Below, piece after piece: positions 32,567 through 46,107 of a stretch of 64,000 bases of DNA; the first letter of the stretch is position 1; each line of letters starts with the position of its first letter. The DNA is from Heterostelium album PN500. Taxonomy: Eukaryota > Evosea > Eumycetozoa > Acytosteliales > Acytosteliaceae. The stretch is taken from assembly GCF_000004825.1 (NCBI RefSeq), contig NW_008805068.1:434001-498000 (forward strand), in the 5' to 3' direction. The notes below the pieces were generated by a model. The model made no database searches and was not told the origin of the DNA. It saw nothing but the letters and a program-made list of their open reading frames with translations. The position numbers were made by a program, and so were the translations under genes.

Positions 32567-33589
32567 ATGGGTATTTATTATGAGGATAATAATATATTTT
32601 ATCAAGAAGGTAATATTCCTGTAGTGTATGTATTGCTATTATTATTATTATCAACAGTTTAAAACTCTATAGAAATATAACATTAACAATTTGTTAATTA
32701 TATATATATTATTATTATTAGTATGACATTTCCACATAGTGGTCTTAGTTTGATAGATGGTGTTGAAGTCAGAAAGAAAGGGATTATAGATGGCGATTGT
32801 TTCACCGATTTATTTGCAAACTATATGGTGCAGATGTTCAATTGTATTGGTTGCAACTGTTGTATGAAAGATGTAGATAATTGCGGTGGTTGTACAGATG
32901 CGACTGCTTGCTGCTGTGACAGCGTTGCAGGCATACCCGACTACAATACATTCGAGTTCAACTCACAGTGCTTGCGACCATTCATCATCTACTCAAAGAT
33001 CGATCGTAAGCACTGTGATTTCAATCGCGCCAAGGAGGTGGCATACGAAGATCAGCGATTGGCCGATATCTACGACCAGTATCACCGTACGATCAACGAG
33101 TTTGTTTCCAAGGCAACCAAGCTGGTTGGTGGTGATCACACTCGTGTTCTGCTGATGGACATGCATGGCCAGTCGGATTTACGCGGTCATATTCTCAGAG
33201 GAACACGTAATCTCAAGACGGTGCAACCGATGCTGAAGCGATTCGGAGTGCAATCGCTGATCGGCGAGCACAGTCTGCTCGGTTACATTCACAATCGTGG
33301 CATTCCCGTGTTTCCAACACTGGTGCCACTGGAATACGACAACAACCAAAAGCCAATAGAATCACCGAAATCCTCAAAGCTACAGCTCGATCCATACCTG
33401 GAGCATCCACACTACAGCGGTGGTTACACAGTTCACAATTACTCACAGAAACAACCAATCAATTGTATACAACTTGAATTTGGATTTAATTTGCGAAACA
33501 AAGATGATCAACGAATGAAAGCTGCCAAAATAGTTAGAGATGCTGTTTTCGAATTTTATAATCATTATTTAAAGAATGAAAAAGAGTAG
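32567..33589 (+). CDS. N-formylglutamate amidohydrolase-like protein with Cys-rich insert
   Basis: Predicted hydrolase of 308 residues; exons 32567-32625 and 32722-33589 (donor GTATGTAT, acceptor TTATTAG). The splice joins IPVV to MTFPHSG, rebuilding the FPHSG motif. Other family motifs are KIDRKHCDFNRAKE (about residues 113-126, conserved D-x-N-R), LLMDMHGQ (metal-binding His) and LEFGF near the C-terminus. Together they support the zinc-dependent FGase fold. Between FPHSG and KID is an insert with nine Cys in 25 residues (about 60-85, CIGCNCC...CGGC...CCC). I do not know this insert from other members. In bacteria the enzyme acts in histidine breakdown. The eukaryotic substrate is not known to me, and a different N-acyl amino acid is possible. 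Confidence 0.82.
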
Positions 33590-33719
33590 TAAAGTATTAT
33601 TTCCTTTTTTCTTTTCTAATTTCTTTACAAAGTCTATCTTTAATAAATAAATTTTATTTAAAATGTAACAATTATTATAGTTCTATAATTTAGTTATTAG
33701 TTATTAGTTATTATTATTA

Positions 33720-36700
33720 TTATTTCTTTGAAGGATCGGGTATTAATGATATTTCACTATTAGTTTTAAATGGATTCATTAAGAAATCATGATCATCCAA
33801 CATCGATGATTCAGCTCTAGTTTTTGGACTGATCGATTTAATATAGGAAATTGGATCCATTTGTTTGTTGTTATTATTATATTCCTGTATCCTATTGATA
33901 TGTTTCTCTTTTGGTTTACTGTTGTTTCTGTTACTATTATTGTTAACTTTATTTTCATCTTCTTCTTGGTTATCTTTAACAGATGGTTGATTTACAAATA
34001 CTTGTGGTGCAGGTGGTGGTGGTACAGCAGTCGGTTCCTTCTTTCTTTGTTCTTCAATGACTTGGAGTATCTTTGAGGTTATAGGTGAAATGAATGTATT
34101 ATAACTGATATGATTGTTTTGTATTATTTTTGGTTGTTGCATTTCGAAATGATTATTTAAATTATTTCCATTGTGATTATTATTACTAAAAGCACTACTG
34201 AGGTCGTCTGGCACTGGCATTGAATCGGTTAGTGTTGGTGAAGTTTGAAGTTTATCATGTGCCTTTCTAATATCTAACTTTTGTTGTTGTTGTTGTTGTT
34301 GCTGTTGTTGAGGTAGTTGTTGTTCTAGAGGTTTAGGTTGTGGATCGGCACTACTAGGTTTAATATTATTTATAGGTGGTGTTTTAATTATTTTTATACA
34401 AGGTTGTGTTGTGAATGATGTTAAACTAGTAGATGTTGAAGGTTTACACTCTTCATCATCATCACTTTCTTCATTATTATCTTCATTATTATTGTTATTT
34501 TCATTATCTGTATTATTGTTATCATTACAAATATAAAAGTTACTATGTTTTCTAAAATTATTATTTACATTATTATCACTAGTTGTTGCTGCTATTGACA
34601 TATTATTATTATTATTATTGTTATTGTTATTGTTATTATTTGGTGAAGTATTATCATTATTATTATTATTATTGTTTATCGATTTCAAACTTTGGAAATG
34701 TGATTTCTTTGGTGATGCAAATGTTTGGTCAATGTTGAGATATTCTATTCCTCGCGGAAATTTGGGATCCCAGTCATGGTAGTGTGGCGATCCGGCAGAG
34801 TCGATCGATTGTCTGAGTCGGAGAAACTCTTTCTTGGCAGAGGCGTTGGCACAGTCTTTTTTGTGCAAGAGGAACCAAGTCTTCATTTTACCTTTACCCT
34901 TGACATGAACAATGTCCGGTTGCTCACAGAATTCAAACTTGTCTTGGGTGAGTTGGTAGACACGATCCGATACGTGAACATGACACGGTATTCCGGTGGA
35001 TTCCATGCGACTTGCTACATTGACGGTATCGCCCCAGACATCGAAATGTGGCTTCGAGCAGCCAGAGATAACACCGGAAATAACCGGTCCACAGTGAATG
35101 CCGATTCTAACCTTCAAACCGAGATGGCTAGACAACTCTCGCTGGATAGTCTCCAGAATGTCCAAACTAAACTCAAGCATTATTTCGGTGTTTCGCTTGA
35201 GATTGCTGCTGGTCGATGACTTTGGCGATAGTCCTGTTGCCGCCATATAGGCATCACCAATCGTCTTGATCTTCTCGACGCCATACTTTACACAGCGTTC
35301 GTCGATCAAGTTGAAAATCTTCTTTAGTACCTGAATGATTTGCTCGGGTGTGTGAATCGATGAGAATCGAGTGAAACCGGCGATATCCAAGAAGAATACA
35401 CAGGCGTTGTTCGATCGCTCCGCAACGACATCCTCGCCAGACTCTAGCTTCAGAGAGACTTCCTGCGGTAGAATTTTGTTCAACAGCTGCGATCGCTCTT
35501 TGATGATTCTCTCGTTGTTGTTCTTTCTTCGCTTCTGCTCCAATATGTACAAAAATATAAATATATTCAAAAAAGTTAAGGTAAATGCAACAAGCATCGG
35601 TGAAGAGGTTCGCTTTTCGTTCTCAAACATCTGATTTGAGAATGCAACCATTTTAAACTCTCTATTGGCAATAGTAAAAGATAAATCTATTTTAATAGAA
35701 CTTTTGTTATGTATTTGGAATAAATAAAGTGTTAGTTAACATTTATGTTATATATATATATTTCAACTTAATAAATACAGCAACTTACTTATCAAATAAT
35801 TCAGAATAATAAACATCATCTATATAATTATAGTCAAAGTCATCTTGTTGATAAAAGATGGAACCATCTTCGACCGCCATGAATATTGTGAACCATTTAC
35901 CATCGTCTACGTTCATACGAGCGGATGCAAACATTTCGTCGGGTTCAAAGATACCTAGCGATACACCAACATTGTCTCGTACACGTTCAAGTGGAGTCGA
36001 GGGTGGAATTATCGATTTATAGATCGGACTTGTCACCATGAATGCCATACTCTGGTTTAAATGCTTACAGATGATAGGATCGTTGAAATCTAAAGTCATT
36101 TCATTCTGCTCTATTGAATAGCCTATCGATTTAAAATAGTTTGATGACTTTACATCTAATCCAATGAATTGTGTTTTCTAATAACATAAAAGTTGATAAA
36201 TATTAATACTAAAAAGTTGGAACTGTGTATTACAAAAGAATTTATAAATAGATATAGATATATCTTACATTTGAAATTGGTGGATAATAAAATTGAATTG
36301 GATAATAGTAATCTTTATCAGATGACTTTACCATCTCGTTTAGGTTGTAATCCCATTCTTTGATTTCGGTTGCTTGAGTTCGCTCGAAATGTGCTCTGTC
36401 TTGATGCGAAACCTTTGGTATCCAATAGGTGTTTTTGATTCCGTTGTAGTTTGACTGGAATGTCGATATAGTTGAAAAGTATTTTGTGAAATCTGAATCA
36501 TTGAATTCAGGTAATGAATAATATAATCCCTATTTTTGAATAAAAAACAAAAAACAAACAAACAAATATTAGTTAAAAAATATTTTTTATAAATTCATTC
36601 ATAGCATTCAAACTTACTTTTAATGATTCAACGGCATAGAATAAAGATAGAGATGAAACTTCAACGTTGTGAATAATCTGTTTACAAGCACGATCCATAT

Positions 36701-36953
36701 CGAGTTCGATGAGGTTGTTCTCCTTTTGGATGTAATGTTGGTATGAGACGTAACTGGTGAGCATACCGGTGAACAGAAAGGAGAATAGCAAGAACAAAAA
36801 CATAAAAGAGAATCCTTCGATCGGCTCTATCTCTGAGAATTCTATTAGATTGGTCAGAGCTGACCTTCTCTTTTTTGATCTGTTCATTGTAGATCTATTA
36901 CTACTATTGTTATTTTTATTTTTGTTTTTATTTAAATTGAAAACAAATAACAT
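33720..36953 (-). CDS. acgA: Adenylyl cyclase, germination type (ACG)
   Basis: Membrane adenylyl cyclase making cAMP; in D. discoideum ACG is an osmosensor controlling spore dormancy. Exons 36618-36953, 36269-36529, 35789-36177 and 33720-35661 give about 975 residues. There is a basic N-terminus, TM1 (about 50-72, FSFMFLFLLFSFLFTGML), an extracellular CHASE-like domain of about 250 residues, TM2 (VAFTLTFLNIFIFLYIL) and one class III cyclase domain. That domain has FFLDIAGFTRFS and KIKTIGDAYMA (metal Asp residues; the Lys that selects ATP) and FDVWGDTVNVASRM (the adenine-selecting Asp, and Arg). The C-terminal half is Asn/Gln-rich. The first ATG (36953) is used; Met23 (MNRSKKRRS) is an alternative start. 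The catalytic set looks complete. Confidence 0.93.
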
Positions 36954-39403
36954 AATTTTTGTTAATTAATATTTTTAAATTTCTTTATATACAAAACAAA
37001 CAAAACAAACCAAATCAAAGAAGATGATAGTAAATAGAACTATCTAATCCAATGTTTAATTGATGATTGTTAACATTAGGAAAAGGAAGTGATATCAAAC
37101 GTATATTTTAAAATATATATAAATATATAACCAAGATAGATTTTCTTGGCGTTGTTGTTGTAATATTTAATTATAATCGTCCAGAAAATGGAATGATTAA
37201 AATAAGTATGTCTTCATTAAAAATGATGATGATGAAGATGATGATGATTTTATATTTATATAGATGATGAAGATGTTATTTTTTTTAAAGTCAACCAACA
37301 ATGTATCGGAATGGACCTTGTTTTGTTTTTACTGCAGTTTAGAACTGCAAGAATATTGATTTGCGGGTAAGAAAAGTCAAAGACCAATATGAAATGAAAA
37401 GTCTGGTGGTCATTTGTTTGCAGTAGAGTATGTGTGTTGGGGGTGTGTTTTGTGTGTGTTTAGTGGTGCGTGTGTGTGTGTGTTTGTGTTATAATATGTT
37501 TGTTATTGTCAAACTTCTAAAACAATGAAAATATCCATTGGTTATTTGAAAAATTTGAGGTTTAGATTGTGTTTTTTTATTTTTTTAAAATAACAATGTC
37601 GAGTTAATGAAAAACCGTTGCGATGTTTACTGAATATTTGCAGTGTTTGACTTATTTTACTGAAAAAACTAATTTCATTGCCCACACCAACACTCTCTGT
37701 CTCTCGTTCTCTCTTTCTCCTAATCAAATTGAATCTGTAACAATGTGATGATGTCGATGATTTTATAAATCCTGGTTATTTTTATTATTCACTTCAACGA
37801 TATTTTTTATATTAATTAAACATTAGATTTTCATCTATTAGACTCAAAAAAATTTAATTATAATAATTAATTATATCACAAGACAAAAGATGTGTTTGTT
37901 TGTTTGGGTTTTAAAATAAAATATTGTTAATATTACTTTTGGGTTGGAATTTTTCTTTTTGTTGTAGAAGTATTTAATGTTTCATTTATTAAAATAAAAA
38001 TTAAAAAAAAAAGATAAATAAAATATATTTATAAAGTCCTGGATCTATCTATGTTTGTTTGTATACCATTAATAATAATAAGTATAAAAAAATAAAATTA
38101 TTGAAATATAAAATAATATTGAAATTGGAATAATGAATTAATTATGATTATGTGTGTGTGTGTGTGTAAGTGGCTAGTCTTTATTATTTTCTCTTATTAT
38201 TGTAAATTATTATATTGTTGTAAGTGATTTTTTTTTTCTTTTTAATAATTATAAAAAAATTAAAAAAAATTTGTGAAATTTAAGATCCTTGGAAAAATGT
38301 GGTTGAAGTTGTTGTTTTTTTTATTGCAACAAGATGTTTTGTTGCTCGTCCAAAATTGGAAATAAACAAACTAATTTAAGTGGTTAGAAAAAAAAATGTC
38401 GTTTTTTTTTATATTGTCAATTTCAATTGAATTTTAAAACACTTTATTACTTTTGTAAGTTGTTTTTTTGTTTTTTTATTTGTTTTTTTTTTTAGGTATT
38501 AATTTTTTTCATTGGTTGTATGGAGGTCGAATTTTTTGCGGTTATATCATCGATAGAATATATTTATTGAATGTTTGTTATTTTCTTTCCCTACATCCTT
38601 CCTTAGGTTATAAAAAAAAACTAGCAAACCTTGTTTTTAGTTAGTTTGTAAGTTGACATTGGTAACAATCATTTTGTGGAATCTCAAATTAGAATTGGAA
38701 ATCTATTCCAAATGGAATTGAAAAACGGTTTTTAGTTGTTTTTTTTGTTTAGTTGTTTGTTTTGTTTTTGTTCAAACAATATGTTGATCTTAATACATCC
38801 ATTTACCTTTTGACTTTCAAATTTGGTGATTGTTATTTTTATTTATAAAAGATAATTTTTTTCATAGCACTATAACAACAATGGAATGGTTTAAATTTCA
38901 GAAATTTAGATTGAATGATTTTGATTTTGTGTCGAATCAATCAAGAAAAAACAAAGTTGACAAATCTAATCGGAGCTGAATAGATATCACTTTTTTTAGA
39001 ATAATTATTGTTGATTTGCAAAACAAAAAACTTGAAAACTTCTTATAAAACTTCTATAAATGTTTGGAAGACATGATCCCATTTTGAAAGTAAATTTCCG
39101 AATCCGAATTTTATTTTTAATAAAAATCTTTTAATTTTTGAATCGATCGATCAGTTCTCCTCGGTATATCGAACCAAATATGAAACATTGTACAGGAAAG
39201 GAAAATACAATTTTTCAATAAAAATAATCATCACTTGTTTTTTTTTTGATTTGCTTGATTAATTTTTTGCTATTCTAGAATTATTTATTCCAGAATATTA
39301 AAAAAAATAACAACAACAACAATTTATTGATTGTTGGTTTTTTTTTTATTGTTATAGTATTGTTTGGATGTATATAGTTTTACAGATTGAATTGCAACAA
39401 TTA
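36954..39403. other. 2.45-kb spacer upstream of acgA
   Basis: The longest gene-free stretch. It contains (GAT)n-like repeats near 37220-37270, GT-rich microsatellites at 37430-37500 and 38152-38167, many T tracts, and the dyad TGCAGTT (37333-37339)/AACTGCA (37343-37349). A TATA-rich stretch lies at 37110-37130. The size suggests a complex promoter for acgA and a 3' region for the ankyrin gene. No open frame here looks real. Confidence 0.6.
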
Positions 39404-42400
39404 TTAATTTCCAAATATTTTCAATGATTTCTTTGGTTTGATATTCTTTAAATAGGCTGCCGTGTCGATATGTCCAGATGCCATCGCTGTATCATAAGCA
39501 GTATCTCCAGAAATATCTTTAATATTTGGATTGGCGCCATTATTAATTAAATATCTTGCACATCTAAATATGTATAATCGATTATTGTTTGTTTTGTTTT
39601 TTTTTTGTTGTTAGTCGATTTGGATTTTATCATGAAATTAAATTAAAAATATTATTATTATTATTATATTTCTAAACTTACATTAAATGACCGGCAGATG
39701 CACTCATATGTAGAGGTGTCCATTGTTTTGCATTTTTTAGGTCAATTGGAATCTGGTTTGTTTGTAACATGAATGAGATTGAGTTGACATCGCCTGCGAG
39801 TGACGCGCAGTGCAGTGGGGTGTTTCCATTACGGTCGCATTTCGCACAGTTTGCTCCTTTCGACATGAGTACTTCGACAACTCTTGAATAGCCAGATAGC
39901 GATGCCACATGCAGTGGTGTCACTTGGTCTTTGTTGGTTCTATTTACATCGGCACCCATCGTTATCATCATATCGACAAGGTCTGCGTTTCCACTGAAGC
40001 ACGCACCGTGAAGCGGAGTATTTCCATAGCACTCTGACTCGTTTATGTCTGCGCCAACTCCGAGTAGCGCCAGTACGCAGTCGGAGTATCCAGCCATCGA
40101 CGCCGCGTGAAGCGCGTGCTCACTATAATTATTGGGGCGCAGCATTGGCGACACCAAAGGCGACTCTCCCACCTCGCCAGAGAATGAATCGCGATCCCTA
40201 ATTTGCTCTGTGAACTCTATCCTACCGCCTTGCACACCCCAACGAATCAGAGCGAGAGCAATCTCTGTGAATCCCTTACGCAGCGCCACCATGAGCGGAA
40301 TGTCGCCCTGAGCATCTGGCAAATGTGGAGTGGCACCCTTTTCGAGGAGCAACATTGTCAGCTCGATCGAGCCGTATGTACATGCATAATGCATCGGTGT
40401 CTCACCATATTTATTACAGATATCGAGTGGCGCGCTCTTCTCGATGAGAAGCTGCGAGCAGTCGGAAGCACCCTTTCTCACGGAGATATGCAGTGGTGTT
40501 TCACCCTCGTAGTTGTCGGCTGCCAATCGTGCTCCCATGCCAATGAGCAGTTCCAGCACGCGACTGTGATTCTGATAGACCGATTTATGGAGTGGCGTTT
40601 CGCCCCAGCAATCTTTCGCCTCGAGATTGGCGCCACGACCAATCAGCGCCTGACCAATGTCGGTCAGCCCGTAGTACACCGCGAAATGAAGAGGTGTTTC
40701 ATAGCAATCGTTGGGAATGTTGGGATCGGCTCCACGCTCCAGCAACGCGCTAATACACTGCAGACTATTCTCCCGAGACTCCGATCCACTCGCGCCAATT
40801 GTCGCTTTCAAGAGTGGCGTGCTTCCGTCTTCGCCCTTGGAGTTTACCTCTGCGCCACCCTGCGAGATGAGTGCCGATATGCATTGAGTGTGTCCGTGGA
40901 AAGCGGCGACGTGTAGCGCTGTCAGTCCTTGGTCGGAACGGATACGACTGTCGGCACTCATCTGCAGCAGATAGCGCACCATCTCGACCGATCCAACTGA
41001 CGCGGCGTAGTGGAGTGGCGTGCCAAAGTACGATCGAGCATTGACGTTGGCGCCGTTGGCAACGAGCAGAGTGAGTGCACGGATATCGCCACAAGATGCC
41101 GCTTCGTGAAGCGGTGTGACACCGTGCTCCTTTCGTAGCTTTGGTGCGTTGATTCCAATGGCTGCTGCTGGCGGGATATACTCACTGCTACTGCTTGCCA
41201 AACTAATATTTACAATTGCGCCGTATTGAATCAGTATTTTCATTGACTCGATCTTGCCGGCATACGAAGCGTAGTGCAGAGGTGTTCGTCCACTATTATC
41301 CTGTATATTTACATTCATACGCAGCTTGTGTATCAGAGTGTGAATTACATCGACACGATCATACATTGCACAGATATGCAACGGTGAGATTCCATTCTGA
41401 TCTTTTAGCCCATTATAATTGATACCATCTTGAAATTGAGGAATCTCTCCTCTTTGTAAAGATGATAATATTTCTTGTGATATTTCATCTGTCATAACAG
41501 ATGTTGATGATATTTGTTGTTGTTGTTGTTGTGATGGTGAAGTTGAAGTTGAAGTTGAAGTTATTTGTGATATTAAAATCGGTGATACAACTGTTGGTGT
41601 TGTATTATTAGATTGTTGTGATGTTGTTGGTGTTGTTACAACTGAACTACTGTTGCTATTACTATTTGGTTGTATTTGTTGTGTTTGCTGTTGTTGTTGT
41701 TGCTGCTGTTCATAATCATCTCTAATTAACATTGCTTCACCTATTTCATTGGCCAAAGTGAAATGATAAGAGTTCATTGCAAGTTGTTGTGCAGTCTGTC
41801 CTTGTTTTGTCTTTAGTGAGAGAATGGCACGCTTTTCAATGAGCATAGTAGCAAAGTCATTGTGTCCACGCCAAGCACATATATGTAGCGGTGTCCAATT
41901 ATCATTTGTCAAACAATTGATATTCACCTGATGTTGAATCAACAGTAATGCACAATCAATTCTATCAAACAATGCAGCATCTAAAATGATAATCAACAAC
42001 AACAACAATATATACTACTAATTAGTAAATGATTATTATTAAATTAATCAAATAGTATTATTAATATAATTACAATGAAAAGGTGACCAATCATCTTTAT
42101 CTTTATGATTGATATCGATTACCAGTGATGATTGACATGAAAGGAAGATGTCAAGCGATGCATATGCATCGTATTCGATACAGTAGTGAATGGGTGTTCT
42201 ACCGTCGGTGTCTCTGAAATCCAGCTTTGTCAGACCACGCGGGTTACTCTTGCAAAACTCGACAATAAAGTCTCTGTCATCTTTTTTTATGGCTTGTAGT
42301 AATGAACTGAAATTTCCACCCACAGATTTTCCACTATTATTATTATTGTTGTTATTTAAATTATTAACATTATTTTTATTATTATCTTCAATATTATTAG

Positions 42401-42599
42401 TTGTTGTTGTACTATTATCAAATATTGCCATTACAACATTATTATTATTACTATTATTGTTATTATTACTATTGCTACCGCTGTTTTCAACAATAATGTT
42501 GGTGGTTTCTTCCTTTGGTGTTAGAGACAACAATGCTGTTGAATTAATTAAGGATGAAGCTTTTGGTGATGTTGAAATTAGAGTGGGTGGTGTCTCCAT
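39404..42599 (-). CDS. Large ankyrin-repeat protein
   Basis: Protein of 994 residues in three exons: 42074-42599, 39682-41980 and 39404-39563. The first about 100 residues are Ser/Asn-rich, then ankyrin repeats run almost to the C-terminus, about twenty in all. Many are near consensus (GETPLHxSVRKGASDCSQLLIEKSA). A Gln/Ser/Thr-rich insert of about 110 residues (about 295-400) splits an N-terminal set from the main array. Both introns interrupt repeats and splicing restores them (FHYAALFDR, GHLICARYL). No kinase, SAM or membrane segment is seen. These repeats are canonical and unlike the NRTEG type at 1.9-6.1 kb, so the families differ. A scaffold role is inferred. Confidence 0.9.
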
Positions 42600-43438
42600 G
42601 ATTGATCATTCATCCTTACTATAGTGACTTTGGTGGTGACCCTTCTTCCCTCTTTTTTTTCTAAATTATATTAATATATGTTGGGTTGTTTTTTTTTTTG
42701 TTTTTACCGATGATGGATGAATCAGATATTATTATGAATAGGTGTTGTTATTATTGTCAACAATAATATTATTTAAAAAGTTTTTTATCATAAAAAAAAT
42801 CTTAATCAATATTTTGGGGAATCGAATTTGATTTTCTTGATTTTTTTGATGGTTTTTTTTAAAAAAAAACCAAAATTTTTTATTTTAAAAATAAACATAA
42901 CTTTTTTTGGTTAACTATTGGTCAGTCTGACTTGCCAGTAATATTATTTGTATCAATCAATAATTTCTATCTTTTTAATTAATATGTTATTATTATTTTC
43001 TAGATTTTTTTTTGTTTTTATTGTGAAGAGAATGATGAAGGAAATGTTTGTTAAAAAAAAACAAAAACAAAAAAACAAAAATAATATAAAATAACATATT
43101 TATTTATTTATCTATCTTATTCCACTGAGTAAATTCATGAAACTAGTTTTTCATAATTAATTTGATGTTACTTTCAATAGATAGTAATGGCCACTATTAG
43201 TGTTCCATAAAAAAACTGAACTACATATTCGTTAGGTTGTTTTGAAAAAAAATAAAATCAAAAAAAAATAATAAAAAAATGAAGTTTAAACTTGAGAAAT
43301 TTTTGAAATACTTTTTTTTTTTTTTTTTTTTTTTAATTGATAATTGTTATTAAGAATACTTTGATATCAAACAGTTCAATCAATCGTTATATAATACATA
43401 TATTACATCAAATTATATAGAGATCGAAACAAACAACA
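42600..43438. other. Divergent promoter spacer with a T24 tract
   Basis: About 840 bases between the ankyrin gene (minus) and eif3G (plus). A run of 24 T at 43312-43335 lies about 100 bases before the eif3G start, as is common at dictyostelid core promoters. Nothing else is seen. Confidence 0.7.
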
Positions 43439-44642
43439 ATGGCAACTGTTGCAATTCCACAAAAAGAGAGCTGGGCTGAAGTACCAGAGGAAAAAGTTAT
43501 AGAGATCTTTGTCAAGAATGATAAGGGTGAAGATGTTAAAGTACGTTATAGATTAATCTTTGTTTGGATCAAGCAACAAAACAAAACAAAACAATAAGAA
43601 ACAACAAATAATCGTTTGGAGATCAACAAAAATAAGACATTTACGTAGAAGTTTAATAAAAAACTATTGTAATCAATGTTTTAGTAATAGTAGAGTTACA
43701 GTAGCATTGGCATTATCTTTCGATTTGGATCCACAATAATAATGGAAATATAAATATGAGAATAGGAATAAGAATTAAAGTAGGAATATAGGAACAGCAA
43801 GAATTATGATTGATATAACGTTTTGTTATTGTTGTTTTTGTTATTGTTGTTTTATGTTGTTGTTGTTGTTATTGTTGTAAGATTAGATTGTTAACTAATA
43901 ATATTATTATTATTATTATTACTTTTTGTAGATTATTAAAACTTTCAGAGAATATCAAGTACCAGTAAAGAGAAATAAAAGAGTAGACGAAAGAAGAAAG
44001 TGGGAAAAGTTTGGTGATTGTGCTGGAACTAATGGAATGTCGAATACATCATCTGGTGAAGAAGTATTTTTAACTTTATCAAGAAACACTGTCTCTGAAG
44101 AGGAGAAGAAGGATGTCATTGTATGTAGAAACTGTAAGAGAAACCATTTCACTTCAAAGTGTCCATACTACGAAGCCATAAAGATGAGTAAGTTTATCAA
44201 AACAAAAACAAAAACAAAGCGTAAAGATATTAAACTCCTCCTCTTATAATTATTATTTATTTAATTATCAACATTGATTTGATTAGCTCAAATGTCAATG
44301 AACAAGCCAGAGAAAGAAGAAAAAGTACAAGAAAACAAATACGTTTTACCATCACAAAGAGGTGGATATTCACCAGCTTCACCAATTGAAGTACCAAGTC
44401 TTATTGTATCTAATCTTTCAGAGAATGCCAACGAGAAGGATCTTCGTGAGTTGTTTGGTCGTTTCGGTATGGTTCAAAAGGTCAACGTACCAAAGCAAAA
44501 CGATGGTAAGCCAAGAGGTTTCGCCTACGTCACCTACGCCGATCTTAAATCCACCGAAGAAGCTATCAAACATCTTGATGGTCATCGTTACGATTACCTC
44601 GTTTTGAGTGTCAGCATTGCTCAACGTAGAAAGAACAACTAG
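43439..44642 (+). CDS. eif3G: Translation initiation factor eIF3 subunit G
   Basis: Subunit of eIF3, which binds the 40S ribosome and promotes scanning; cytosolic. Exons 43439-43540, 43932-44187 and 44287-44642 give 237 residues, the usual size. Exon 1 encodes MATVAIPQKESWAEV, typical of the eIF3g start. Exon 2 has VKRNKRVDERRKWEKFGDC and the zinc-binding CRNCKRNHFTSKCPY (about residues 101-115). Exon 3 carries one RRM (about 155-230) with RNP2 LIVSNL and RNP1 KPRGFAYV. Splices use GTACGT and GTAAGT donors with phases 0 and 1. Identity is firm. Confidence 0.95.
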
Positions 44643-44839
44643 ATTGATGTTTACACTAAAGAGTTGGTTCTATCTCAAAATGCAAAAAATTAAAAATAAA
44701 AAAAAAAATAATATATACTTTATATTAAAACAAAAAACAAAAAACCGACCGATAAACTAACCTTTATGTTAAAAGTAGAGTATAAATAATTTGTTCAATA
44801 ACTGTATTATTACTTTTTTGTTTTTTTTTAATAATTTAA

Positions 44840-46107
44840 TTAGTTAGTTTGTTTGTTTGTTTGATCATCTTTATGAATATCATTGTTGTTTTTGTTGTTG
44901 TTGTTGTTGTTGTGGTTGTCATTGTTTGGTGGAATAGATGATAATATTTGAAGTGGTGGTACCATTTGTTCGACTGCCATTAAACCTGTTGTAGAGGGAC
45001 ACAAGAAAGCAATCTTCCAATCTAATTTGGCAATGTCTACTACAACTGTATCGTTATCTGAACTCTCTGGTAAAGTAGCATGCCATATAGCAGAGGATAT
45101 CAATCTTTGGCAACTCTCTTCTTTAAATTGATTAACTCCCATTGTTCCTGATAAGTTGAATATGAATTCATGATATTAGTATTGTAATTTAACTGATTAA
45201 CTAATCATCAGATCACCTATTAATCATACATACCATCGATTGTATAATGTATTGAAATAAATAGATTACTACCGAATTGCTGTAGTTTTGTACGTTGTGC
45301 ACTTTGAATTTGATCGATGTTCACTTTGAATTGCACGGGATTTGTGAAGCGTAGAGATTGCGAGAGACACTCGATGATTGGTCCTATCGTTTTGTTGAAA
45401 TAGTAGTCGGTACACAGTGATTTGATATGTTGTGATTGTGAGGGTGTTGCAGTGAAGTTCGAGAGCGATGACATAAGGTCGAGAAACTTGGCAGTGGTGA
45501 GTTCGATCAGTTGGTTGTCGTTGTCGATGATCTCTGCGATCTGACGTGATCGACTACGACGCATCGTTGAATTCCACACCTTTTGGAAGGCGACAAGCGG
45601 TGGTGACAGTGTTGCATATATCGTCTTTGGATAGACCAGTGACATAAAGGGTGAGCACGATGTCAGTGCCAAGTGTGTTTCGTAATCCCAAGGCAGTGGC
45701 GAATCAGCAAACTTTGGAATCAAATCGAGATGTGCTTGTTCGATACAACTCATCACTTGACCTTCGATCTCCTTGAAAATATCATGTTGTATAGTCTCTG
45801 GTGAATCATCTCTTTTAATAATTTCTTGTTTATATTTATTATTACTGCTATTGTTATTACTACTACTATTATTATTTAAAGTTGTTGTTGTTGTTGTTGA
45901 AAAGTATGATGATAAATAAAGATTATTATTATTTTGAACATTTTTAAATAAACTTTTGTTATAACTATATAGTGATGTTGATGTTGATGTTGTCTTTAAT
46001 ATTGTATTGTTATTGTTACTATTATTGCTATATAGTTTGAAACTGTTACTACTTAAATTGCTTTTGCCGCCAAGCTGCAGTAATTTAGATGAATTAAATC
46101 TCAACAT
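44840..46107 (-). CDS. Hypothetical protein with mitochondrial-type N-terminus
   Basis: Two exons, 45234-46107 and 44840-45147, give 393 residues (donor GTATGTAT, acceptor TTATCAG, phase 1). The N-terminus MLRFNSSKLLQLGGKS has no acidic residues and looks like a mitochondrial presequence. A long Ser/Asn/Thr-rich stretch follows to about residue 95. The conserved-looking part (about 100-360) has PLPWDYETHLALTSCSPFM and STMRRSRSRQIAEII, and exon 2 has SSAIWHATLPES. It ends in an Asn-rich tail. I cannot assign a family; a Tim44/mL45-like domain was considered, without enough support. It converges on eif3G with about 200 bases between the stops. Confidence 0.7.

Noticed and set aside
40203-40916. 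237-codon plus-strand frame
   Set aside because: It is antisense to a regular ankyrin array; the repeated codons leave the opposite frame open.
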